Assembly: GCA_025716815.1 (NCBI GenBank)
Contig: JAIXMN010000005.1
Coordinates: forward strand, 744,001-808,000
Length of the DNA: 64,000 nucleotides
Source of the DNA: Dichotomocladium elegans
Lineage: Eukaryota; Mucoromycota; Mucoromycetes; Mucorales; Lichtheimiaceae
Direction: 5' to 3'
Shown in pieces: positions 54,305 to 64,000 of the stretch (its first letter is position 1; each line of letters opens with the position of its first letter). The notes below the pieces were generated by a model that ran no database searches, had not been told where the DNA came from, and worked only from the letters and a program-made list of their open reading frames with translations. The translations under genes were made by a program, and so were the position numbers.

Positions 54305-55492
54305 TTAGCCTTCAGGATACGAGTTGAGAACAGGCAATAGGGTCTGCAAAGCCTCCCCAAAGACATCTGGTTGCTCCCCGATGAGATCCGTGTTAATCTG
54401 TCGACTACCAGTTGCCAACTTGAAGTGCCGGGCAGGCTCGATCACGCTTTCCAGAATACGGGTGCTTATGTCTTCGGTGCTCAAGCCCTGATCGAACGGG
54501 TCTCTTTCCATTATAGCCTTTTGACCTCGAATGTCTAGCAAAGTATTGACAGCGTGCCTGAGGTGCTGACCAATATTCATGTTGATATTGTTGCCGCACG
54601 CTCCATTTATCTTGCGGCCTTCATATATCGAGCATTGTTGTACATGAGGAAAATATGGCCTCATGTCATTTGCATGGTGGAAATATTCAGGCAAGTACTC
54701 GTTGATCAAATTTCGGTTCCTGACCGTGATGGATGATGTAAATGCACATCTCTCATATTCCACTAAAAAGAGCCATATTTCGGAAAATAAAACGGCTGTT
54801 CAAGAAGATTGTAATGTCTATGTCTTGATCAGTTTGAAGTTCGTTTAGGAACATATATTTTGAGGAGGAGGACGCATGCACTGCTGTGGCATGGGCAATG
54901 TCGACCAGCTCTAGCAACCTCTCACGGCGCTCTTCTCGCCAGCCGATGTTTTGAATACTACACTTCACTGAAATGATCCGGTCACCGGCATCGCGAATGC
55001 TGGAGGCACTCATAGTTGATATAGTAGTTGGAAACATGTCTGTACCGGGATAACTCAATATTTCGGTTTCTGACGTCTAGCCATTGGCAAAAGGAGCTTA
55101 TCTTTGAATGTGAGTATGTAAATAGCTGTAGATGTTGAAGGACTAAAAAGCATCGGTTTTAAAGGATGATTTGCAACGATTGCATTAGCAAAACCTGAAA
55201 CTTTAGAAGCGCGAATGCTATTATCCAATTCCTTCTCTGCATTGAATTTTTCCACTGCGGAAACGGGAAGACTGTAACAAGAAGTTTTAAGCTCGGTGCC
55301 AGTTAAATCACCAGTAAATGACGAAAGTTGCGTATCAAAAGGAATATATGATCCGCCGCGGAAATGGAAAGGCCATAACAAGGCTTTTTCAAGCTCTGTG
55401 CTAGTTAAAGCATTAGTAAGTGATGAAAGTCGTGTACCAAAAGGAGTATAGTATGATCCTTGATCTCCTATAAATAATGGACAGTTGAGCAA
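54305..55492 (-). pseudogene. Interrupted ORFs inside repeat copy E2
   Basis: Three ORFs overlap end to end on the minus strand (55492-55055, 55058-54753, 54763-54305) and cover 1.2 kb with two frame changes. The changes could be frameshifts or small introns. The last ORF has a protein-like stretch (NNINMNIGQHLRHAVNTLLD, then FKLATGSRQIN) of the sort seen in large repeated gene families, but I cannot name it. The first ORF contains an in-frame tandem duplication of about 34 codons. Absence of a clear start and recognisable domain argues for a decayed gene; a fast-evolving intact gene with introns is the alternative. Confidence 0.4.
55255..55458 (-). repeat. 102-bp tandem duplication, two units
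   Basis: Unit one is about 55255-55356 and unit two about 55357-55458. Shared words include CGGAAA, GTAACAAG/CATAACAAG, AAGCTCGGTG/AAGCTCTGTG, AAATGACGAAAGTTG/AAGTGATGAAAGTCG and CAAAAGGAAT/CAAAAGGAGT. The unit is a multiple of three and both copies are read in the same minus-strand frame, giving two related peptides (PFDTQLSSFTGDLTGTEL and PFGTRLSSLTNALTSTEL). Confidence 0.85.
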
Positions 55493-56101
55493 TCTGCTTT
55501 CTTCATTTACTACATATCGGCCCTGTCATCCATGGTCTTGCCTGGTATGATCACTATAATACTAAATTCTTTTATTACAATCGAACATCCAGTGTTCTTT
55601 GTAGATTAACCAATCATACCAGTACTTGATGAGCCATGGGAGAGAGGAGATCCTGAACGCTCTTCCGCTCTTTTTGCTCCGTTTCGCTGCTGCCTCTGGT
55701 CTCTTCCCCTGTCGCTGCTGGCCTCCTCCACATCTTACTGCTCTTCGGAGGTAAAGTTAAAGGGTATGGAGAAGAGCTGGTGTTTTTTGCTGTGTAACAT
55801 GTTCCAATCCGTGGATCCGAAATGGTTTTACCTATTGATACGACAACTTTATACGATTCTATGCGTCGTCATTCTGTATTTTGTACGACATTATTTTATC
55901 TCGTTTGCAAAATTTATTTTGGAAAATAAAGTACACCCTTCTCTTCAATGCACCTATCTTTTTTCCTTTCTCTCCTGGTAGTTGTACTTGTAATTACACG
56001 CTTCTAGAGCGATTAAGTCGATGGCTTTTGTTATTTTATATAATGTATAAACACGTTTTTGCTTTTGATAGCTTTTTTCTCTCCTATTACACAGACAGCG
56101 C

Positions 56102-57109
56102 TTATTTGCCCGAGTTGACATTGAGCAACAAAGTATCAGAGTCGAGCATGACGCGGTTGCCCGATCGGGAAATCACGGTGGCAATCTCACGGGCAGCCTC
56201 AATTCTCTTAAGTTCCAAGAAACCGGGCTTATTCTTGATGGCTTCACCAATCAGCTCAGCAGACTTGGCCTCACCCTGGGCTCGGACAATGATAGACTGC
56301 TTCTCCTGACGAGCCTTGTCGACAATAAAGGCAGCACGCTGGGCTTCCTGCTGGGCAATCTGCTTGGCCTCAACAGCCGATTCGAATACCGGCGAGAAAC
56401 CAACGTGGGTGATGGAAACATCATCGAGAATGATGTTGAAGCGCAAGGCACGGCGGACAAGGTTCTCGCGGACAAGGCGTGAGACACGTTCACGCTGAGT
56501 GATGAGCTGGGACGCAGTGAACTGCGCAACAACCGACTTTAAGACCTCGTTGACAATGGAGGGAAGCACTCGCTCGTCGTAGTCCTGGCCCAATGTGCGG
56601 TACAAGGTAGCCAACTGATCCACACGGGGCTTAGAAAGCACACGGCAGGTAATGTTGACCATCTGCAAATCTATATGGATAGACACCCTCTTTTCGTCAA
56701 TCCCTGCTCCCTTTCCAATACATCGACGATAACTACATACCCTTGGTACCAGTAAGCGAAGCAACATTGCGGGGCTTAGCACGGACATCGTAGACAATAG
56801 GGGTCTCGAACCAGGGAACGACAAAGTGGGTACCTTCATTGTAAACCGTGTTCTGGACACCAAAAAGACGGGTGTATTTGATAGCACGATGACCACCGTC
56901 AACTAAAATCGCGCGAATTAGGCTCGTAATTATATCGCTGTTGGAAATGAGGGAGAAAAGAACGAACCGTTGAAAAGAGAGGCGTTGATGCCATAGCCCA
57001 AACCGCCAAGAACAACAAGTGCGCCAGCGGCCGATCCAAGTCCTTTGCCGGAACCCTTAGGGAACAATCCACCCAATTTCTGGGCTGCCTGCTTTGCTTG
57101 CTGAGCCAT
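56102..57109 (-). CDS. PHB2: Prohibitin-2
   Basis: Subunit of the inner mitochondrial membrane prohibitin ring, which scaffolds membrane proteins and m-AAA protease. Three exons (57109-56968, 56902-56741, 56670-56102), 290 aa. The N-terminus has an amphipathic basic stretch and one hydrophobic membrane anchor (AGALVVLGGLGYGINASLF, about 29-47). The SPFH/PHB domain follows (VDGGHRAIKYTRLFGVQNTV, HFVVPWFETPIVYDVRAKPR, SLTGTKDLQMVNITCRVL) and then a coiled coil (FESAVEAKQIAQQEAQRAAF). The C-terminal part (FLELKRIEAAREIATVISRS, then NRVMLDSDTLLLNV) fits prohibitin-2 better than prohibitin-1. Intron one has a non-consensus donor (GTTCGT). All junctions agree in phase. Confidence 0.95.
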
Positions 57110-58736
57110 GAAGAGAATTTATTTAAAGGTTTCTTGTTTGGCAGCCCAGGAGCCCCATCCCATAAAAAAAGTCAATTTCCAAAATATGTGACTTGCTACA
57201 TCCCGGAAAGTGTTTACCCGCTATGAAAAAGCGAAAACGGCCATAACCATGCCCTGACTCCTGAAGCAAGTACTTTTCTTTTTAAAAAAAATAAAAGAGA
57301 AACAGAGAAACAGAAGAAAAAGCTATAGCATTTGAGTATATAAGAAGCATGCATAACATTCCTTCAACGAAGGTTAGGGATATGTCAGTAAATGGGAATT
57401 TTATGCGAAAATCAAATTGGACACAGGCTGATAAAGATGGACCCCTATGAAGCTCGGCAAAACTCACTTGCATCAATATTTTTAGCCATTCTCGGCCGAT
57501 AACCGATTTTTTTTTTTACGAAGATAGGCTGGTGCAGGAAGGAAGAAGTTTGCTTTATTCACTGTGTTCGTTCTCACACAGAATACATCCTTGGTCTACC
57601 TTCCAACGGTAACTCTGAGCTTGCCAGCACACATACTCCTAAGCGGACGTATACAGATGCTTAGGTGTATACGTCGGCTTCAAACACGGATAAGCAACGC
57701 CCCTAGCCACGGCAAAGATCCCGATTCTTTTGAGTTGATGTTTGAGAAGGTCTGAGCGCATTGACTGCAGCGAAACATTTAGGAGGACATATTTGTTTAG
57801 CACACAGCGATAGGCGTTGCAGTATAAAAACGGACTCGAAACTAGCTTTCTAAGCGAAGAACAAAAGATTGTTATTCTAGACTGCGGTGATGATTATCCA
57901 TTCATTGTCCTCGAGTGACTCATGGGGAACTGCTCAAGAAGTCGAGGGGGAACTTAAATGTGTCCATAACGATGATTTGTCGATCTATGGGAAATGAATG
58001 TAACCTGTCATTGAGAAGGATTGATTTCAGTCTTTAGACAGGAATAGCATGTAAAGGTCCAAGAGCGCCTTAACTGTGCGCGTGGATTTACTTTAAATAT
58101 GGATATTATATGAACGCAAAACGCAGTACGGCACGGGCGAAGAAAGAGATCTCCACAGTGATCACGGTACCAGAGACAACAGCGAAGAAAACCAGCAATT
58201 TCGGCGTCAGATATCATAAAGACACCTGCAGCCGCCGATCACCACAAAAAGAGCGGGACAATCCAGGGAACTGTAACTGGACATTATCTCAGATAACTAC
58301 GATGGATAAAAGTAACCAAATGAAAACATTCTTCGGTATTAGATAGTGTGCATGTTGATAACCCTGAAATATGAAAAGTATCTATTTGGATACGCTTTGA
58401 TGTTGAGCCGAGGGATGTCATGTCAAAACATACTTTCAGGTAATGAAATCTACTGACACGAAGATTTTCCATATTTGTGTCCGCTTTCTTTTAGTATTTC
58501 GTGCGACATTACTTTTGAAAATAAAGTAAATTGACGACGCCGTACAAGGAAACGTATGAATGCAATATCTGTAATAAAGACCTTGGATAGATTTCTGTGA
58601 TTATGAGTACAACACGTACAGAATTTCATCAGATGCCTAAACGCGCGCGCCGCGTCAAAAAAAAAATTAAAAAACATTTTCTTCACACCGTCCGCAGCAG
58701 CCCTTTCACCTTCACCTGCTGTTGGTTGTCGAGATC
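57110..58736. other. Divergent intergenic region with a decayed repeat
   Basis: Lies between the starts of PHB2 (-) and SEN1 (+). The central part (57554-58530) is repeat copy E3. 57110-57550 is AT-rich with A and T runs and holds the PHB2 promoter; 58531-58736 is the short SEN1 upstream region. The 78-codon ORF at 58110-58346 is not supported. Confidence 0.5.
57554..58530 (-). mobile_element. Degenerate repeat copy E3 (unidentified element)
   Basis: On the minus strand it opens with ACTTTATTTTC and AATGTCGCACGAAATAC (about 58530-58495), closely matching E2. It closes with blocks 57878-57794 and 57659-57554 that align with E2 at 53737-53659 and 53648-53541. About 135 bp between the two closing blocks is absent from E2. 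The inner part lacks the ORFs of E2, so E3 looks internally deleted. Ends approximate. Confidence 0.4.
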
Positions 58737-61700
58737 ATGGACCCCAATGGTCTTCATCAAAGAAGACAAATTCGAAAGCTGCTCGAACTTCTCGAGCGCA
58801 AGAACGCCAATCCCAATAATGTCGACTTGGAGACACAGTTCTTTAACGAAATGCTTGGATACCTATTGTCCTCCTCAACAACTCACTGGTGGTGCGATGA
58901 CATGGAAAGGCCCATTGCAAGAGAATCGTTATGGCTCTTCTCATTACCCGATCATGAACACATTATAAAATATAAGGAGAAGCTGTCCAGTCAGTTGCAA
59001 TCTTGTACGCGTTGTTTGCAACATTATTATGCTTCAAAGCCAGCTTTAGAACAACAGTAATTGTGTACTTAAATCGAGTGACTCAACACTAGTTGTTAAC
59101 CGATTCATGGACCTAGATACAAAAAACAATTCTCGCCTGAAAATGTTACAGCTTTCTTCAGTACCCTAAATCACTTCGATCGGCATCGCGTCATGACTTC
59201 TTTACGACGTAGCATACACGACCAACGGCACAGTGTTTCAACGCCATTCCATCTATCTGAACCACTTATCTGCGCAATATACGATATACTCAATACTCCT
59301 TCTCTTTTACAAGACAATGACTGCGATCAACTGCTATGCGATCTCTATGACAAGATCCACGAAAATGCACTTTTTCCTACCTTCAGCGAAGAGGTGGCTA
59401 ACAACGTAGTCATCTTGACTTTTCATCACCATCGGACCATTCGTTCTTGGGCACGTAGACTGCTTGAAAAGTTCGCAACCGATGGCGTATCAGATGTCTT
59501 ATCTGAGACACTCTTGCACAATATACCCTCATGGCTGTCTCGGTCCATCGAGCCAAACCAGTTACCCTTCAAAATGACAATGGAATTGTCAGAAAAATGG
59601 AAGGCCTTTCGAGCGTTAATCAATTTGATATCGCCTGAGATCATCATCAACATGGTGCGCAAATCTCGGATATTCACTCCTGTGTGGTTAAGTCAGCAAG
59701 TGGCCGATATGGCAGAATCGATTGTTGAGGTGATAAAGACACTTGCGACGCTATTTCGAAAGCTCAGCCAGAGGCAATTATGGGATGAGAATGTTACCGC
59801 TGATGAGCATTATAATCTCATCAAACAAATATGTGACCTTCCTGGGTTTCAGCATGCCATGAAGATCGCAAGGAACGGGAGTGCTGGTAAGATAAGACAG
59901 CGTGATGGAACACCCTACCCAGAGGACAAGCTGATAGCAAGGATAACCGGATTACTTGAATGGATCACTCTGTACTGGCAGTCCATCGGACCGGAGTCCA
60001 CCAAGGACAAACTCGCGGATCGTTTGCTTGATCTATTGTTGCTTTACTTCCAATTGGATGTATGGTCGATCCACTGCAAAGCTTACTGTTGTGAAGCTGG
60101 TTGTCAAATAATCGAGTACTCCATTGCGAAAAGTACGACATCTATCTCAAAAGTATCGACTCATGCGAAGTCACTGCTATCCTTTGCTTGTTCTCGTCAA
60201 GAAACCCTTCCAGCGGCATTTCAAAGCATACCCGAAAGAGCCAGGAAGATTATCAAAGGAACTATTGAACTCGATGCAAAGCGTTTACGAGAAGTTGTTT
60301 TCGGCATCTCTAATCTTCCCCTAACGAGCGAGAATGATTGTGTTCCAGTTTGGGATGCAATGCGCGAGCTACTCATGCAAGGCACGATACACGATATACA
60401 CATTGCGATTATTCCCATCGCTGTCTACTCGGATATGGCTATTGCCGATTTTTCTGTGGATGAATCAAAGTCGAATCCTAATCGTACTACGGCACTGCAT
60501 AGAATTCATAAAGCTCGGCAATCTCTATCTGCGATACTGACCGCGATTATGGACAAGTATCGTGATATCCATTTAAGGATTCTCGAGTGTTCTGACATGG
60601 TCGGGCCACTTTTACGACTTGCCACTTCAACCCAAGGCGATATTCGAGGCGATGCATTCAGGTTTTTGTCGATACCGTATGCAGCCAATAATTTGCGTAC
60701 CATCCGCCAGTTGTTCACTCGCCATCCACAACGCACACTTGAAGAGTTTGCACGTTTACTAGATGACTTCAACAACTTGGCAATTCCTCTAGCAGCATCA
60801 GACGCATTTGGAATGGTTCCTCATATTAACCAGGTACTGTCGCATCTCATGTCCTCCCTTGTTGGCGATGAGGAAGGCTACATGATTCAGAACATCATCG
60901 GCGGTGTGACTTTTACGAGAAAGGAACACGATAACACCAAGAACTTTTGGAACACATGTTGGAGAACGATCAGCCTGATATTTGCCACCGGCACTAAGTG
61001 GTCGGAGACTCATAAGCCACGACAGGTTGTGGATGTGATCATGCCTGTTCTTGACGTGTCGTATATGATGATTGGTGCACGACAGTTGTTCCAGAAGTCA
61101 ATCGACAGTACCGCACCTAGCGACGGTGACTTTACTGAGGACTCCCAATTGCAATATGATTCGATCAATGCGACAATGGATTCGCTGTCACAATGGATCT
61201 ATGTAACCCGGACAGAGGTCCTGCGTAAGCTTGTGCCTGTCCTGGTTTTAATAATGAAACAACTCAGCCAAGCTCATATCAAAATATCGTTCGAAACGTA
61301 CGACTGTCTCATGTCTGCCGCCACAGGGGCGACTCCCACACGTCTCTCGGATGAAGAAAAGGAAAACCTCTTCCGTGCCCTGAGCGCTCACGAACCCACA
61401 AATCGTATCTTCTTGGATGACAGCAGTGATGAGGAGAACTTTGAATGGCAAGTCGTGGATGCCACATCGACGACTATCCGCCCCAGCATCGAGCCATCAA
61501 CTCCTGATAGAACAACCACAGCCATGCGTCAGCTAAAATTGGGGGAATCGTTCCTCAAAGGCTCCGGCCGACCTGCGGTGACTCCTCCACGACCTTCGAA
61601 GTCTAAAATCACATCATATTTCGGACACTCGTCGGTTCAAAAGGAACAGATAGACCCGGCTGAAGAGGTCTTTGATGGTGATTTTGACATGGATGACGGG

Positions 61701-64000
61701 TTTGATAATGATATGGACTTGTCAGAAATACCAGAAGAATGGCTCGAAGGTAGAGTGCCTGACAAGGATGTCAACACCCCTAAAGAAGCTGTGGCAACAA
61801 ATCGGATGTCAACGAAACACCAATCTGCTGTGGATCCCAAGCCATTCACAAACGCAGATAAAAACATACCCATGGTTGCAAATCGCCCTGGACCACTAAA
61901 CTTCGCCGTACAGCCGTCAAAGCCTACCGCATATGCTGTTACATCGACGGGAAGAAAACTCAGGCCCCCTCCAATGGGCTTCTCCAAGATGAAAGCGCTA
62001 CGCCAAGAATTCCGAGCTGAGCAAAGGCTAATTGCTACAGCAAAATCACCTTCAGCCTCATTCTCAAATAGAAGAAAAGCCGGGAACGTCGAGGAAGACA
62101 GCGACTCATCAATATCGTCTTCAGACGATGAGGGTGGTTCAGGCTTGCAAGATCTTGTCGATGACATGGATCGTAAAAGAAATGCGGAGGAGGAACGTGC
62201 AAGTGTCAAAGCGCTATTTGAACGCCCTGCAAACCGATCAACCAAGCTGATTGAGACACCAGCGTCTAAAGCCTTCCTTGAGAAACGTCTCAAAATGAGG
62301 ACAGCAGATGAGAGACGTCGGAGGATTGCCCCTGATATTGACTGGTTCTTCAAGACCGTACTCAAATGGGACGTTACAGCAGTTGGTGAACTGCCGCCCC
62401 ATGCGCCGAAAGCTATATACCAGGCGATCAAGTACAGCTATGATTCATTTGACGAATACCTCTTTGCGTTCCAAGGGCTCCTCCTAATGGAGACGTGGAT
62501 GCAGCTCGTACGAGCAAGAGAGTCTCTTTCGGAGGACGATATTATCGACCACTGCATGCTCGAAAGCCGCTGTCATGTGAATGACTTTGTCGATGTTACA
62601 TTAACTATTCCGGTCAGCTCAGCCAATAACCTGGTAGTAGATGATCTTGTGTGCGTCGCAAATCACTTTGGCAATGAGTTCTTCAGAAGAGAAGAATTTA
62701 TCACGGGCATTGTCAAAAAGCCCTCGTCGTGGCATGGCCGGTATTTCCTAGGCAAGATATCAAACATCACTCAGCGCAAGGGCCTCAGTAATATCACCAT
62801 GCGGTGCTATTTTAGCCCTGATCAGATTATCGTACTTAATTCACTGACGCCGAAGACCCAGTGGCGAATGCTGCGGTTGATGAGGTAAGAGTAAATCTTA
62901 TCAACAATAGCTTGGAGATAAACTGAACTCATTTGGTCACAATTTCAGCCTGACCACCGCCCAAAGAGAATACACTGCTCTTCAGGGTCTTCAATATTAT
63001 GATCTGGTTGAGGAAATCTTACATCCACAACCGACTCCATTGCCGATTCTCAACGACAGCTTAATCCACGAGTGTATATCTAAATATGGTGTAAACGAAT
63101 CCCAGGCGAAGGCAATTGCCGGTTCGCTGGAGAAGAAAAAGGGGTTCACGTTAATCCAAGGGTAGGCTAACACTGTGTGGGAAAAAGGCAATATAAACGA
63201 CGCGCTGACTTGGACGATGGTTTTTTACTCTAGACCACCAGGAACAGGTTTGTTCACTATTGCTTATAACTTGCTGTTAATGCAATGTAGTGACACTCTC
63301 TATCCTTAGGTAAAACCAAGACAATTCTCGGGCTGATCGTCTCTCTGCTGGATCAAACATCTCGGCGACGAACAACGGGCGGCACTGAGAAAATCCTCGT
63401 CTGTGCGCCGAGTAATGCTGCTGTTGATGAGATTGCCAAACGATTGAAAGATGGCGTGATGACAGCTGTGGGGCTAGTCAAGCCGAAAATTGTACGTATC
63501 GGCACGGCAGAAGCGGTCAACGCCAGCGTCAAAGACGTACTTCTGGATAAACTTATCGAAAAAGAGTTTGCCAACTCGATGGACGGTGAAGAAAAGAAAA
63601 CACAGTTCAGCACACGACGGGAGAACCTCAACGAAAAAAGCCGCCAAACCCAACTAGATATTGAAGAGGTGGATCGCAAAATCTCTGAGTGCGGCGCAGA
63701 CGTGAGCAAATTGAATGAATTGCGAAACCAACGCCGTACACTAGTAGCGAAGCGCAACGGATTAAGGTCCCAGCTAAAGGCCCTTTCGGAGGATCAGAGG
63801 GATTATACCCGCGAGCTTGAGCTTTCTCGGCTGCGTGCACGCCAGAAGATTTTTGCTAGTGTGGATATTGTGTGTGCCACGTTAAGTGGTAGTGGCCATG
63901 AGATGTTCACGAATTTGGGCCTTTCGTTTCAGACAGTCATTGTGGACGAGGCCGCTCAATCAATTGAAATCAGTTCATTGATTCCACTCAAATATGATTG
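58737..64000 (+). CDS. SEN1: Sen1/Senataxin-type superfamily 1 helicase, 3' part outside the window
   Basis: RNA/DNA helicase that terminates non-coding transcription and removes R-loops. Five exons are visible (58737-59056, 59117-62884, 62949-63161, 63234-63247, 63310 onward), encoding about 1670 residues before the window ends. The first ~700 residues form the helical Sen1_N region (EPLICAIYDILNTPSLLQ, RTIRSWARRLLEKF). A disordered, acidic and basic linker follows (about 850-1180), with KSKITSYF near residue 935. The helicase core starts with a 1B-like barrel (DLVCVANHFG) and the Q motif region (LTTAQREYTALQG). Walker A (GPPGTGKT) is encoded across three exons, exon 4 being only 14 nt. CAPSNAAVDEIAKRL (motif Ia), CATLSGSG and VDEAAQ (motif II) follow. 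Motifs III-VI must lie beyond 64000. Confidence 0.95.

Larger units (their letters stand above)
53416..55935 (-). mobile_element. Degenerate repeat copy E2 (unidentified element)
   Basis: The longest of three related copies. On the minus strand it starts with ACTTTATTTTCC and AATGTCGTACAAAATAC (about 55935-55885). The CAGCTCTTCT...CTTTAACTTTACCTCCGAAG block follows (55798-55743), then a short ORF with Arg/Glu-rich content opening near 55733. Next come about 1.2 kb of overlapping ORFs (55492-54305). It ends in blocks at 53737-53659, 53648-53534 and 53466-53416, which align with E3 and/or E1. Two copies read in one frame near the 3' block give similar peptides (TQN..VY..., ending RIQM), suggesting this end was once coding on the plus strand or is conserved DNA. 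Identity of the element is unknown to me. Confidence 0.45.
52811..56101. other. Gene-poor region dominated by a decayed repeat
   Basis: A 3.3-kb gap between YTH1 (+) and the 3' end of PHB2 (-). Nearly all of 53416-55935 belongs to the repeat copy described separately. 52811-53415 and 55936-56101 show no feature beyond expected 3' flanks. Confidence 0.55.

Overview
The window looks like nuclear DNA from a filamentous fungus of the early-diverging zygomycete type, most likely Mucoromycota (Mucorales-like). The signs are genes split by short GT-AG introns (about 50-100 nt), CT-rich 5' leaders, and an HRI-type eIF2alpha kinase together with a Trs65 TRAPP subunit, a VTC polyphosphate polymerase and a class II DYRK kinase. 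The genus is inference. No rRNA, tRNA, CRISPR array or bacterial-style operon was seen. I predicted splicing by hand from reading-frame continuity and GT/AG signals, so exon edges are models.

Layout, left to right. 1-3.6 kb is intergenic and holds a 177-bp MITE with TA target duplication. Then come a Pom1/DYRK2-like kinase (+, 3.6-8.2 kb), Trs65 (-, 8.5-11.0), a small heavily N-glycosylated secreted protein (+, 11.8-12.8), a Yap-type bZIP factor (-, 13.0-14.3) facing galactokinase (+, 15.0-16.7), and a low-complexity repeat protein (-, 17.6-18.9). Next are an Mdm1/SNX25-type PXA-RGS-PX-nexin protein (+, 20.7-25.7), a twin-CX9C mitochondrial protein (-, 26.7-27.1), a Mid2-like surface sensor (-, 27.7-28.6) and a 905-aa disordered protein of unknown function (+, 29.9-32.7). 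These are followed by the VTC4 polyphosphate polymerase (+, 34.9-37.4), an HRI-type kinase (-, 37.8-40.6), a Cys-rich membrane protein with a cytoplasmic SH3 domain (-, 43.8-45.2), PP4 regulatory subunit Psy2/SMEK (+, 48.2-51.6), the CPSF30 homologue Yth1 (+, 51.8-52.8), prohibitin-2 (-, 56.1-57.1) and a Sen1 helicase (+, from 58.7, cut by the window end).

The genes are mostly unrelated housekeeping and signalling genes, with no visible cluster for one pathway. Thematic links are weak: nutrient and stress signalling (HRI, VTC4, Mid2-like, bZIP), membrane contact and traffic (Mdm1, Trs65), mRNA 3'-end and termination (Yth1, Sen1), and mitochondria (Phb2, Mix14).

The accessory part of the window is the set of gene-poor gaps at 45-48, 53-56 and 57.5-58.6 kb. 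These share degenerate sequence blocks in the same order and orientation. I read them as three decayed copies of one unidentified mobile element or repeated gene family; one copy still carries about 1.2 kb of interrupted ORFs with an in-frame 102-bp tandem duplication. This is the least explained structure in the window.
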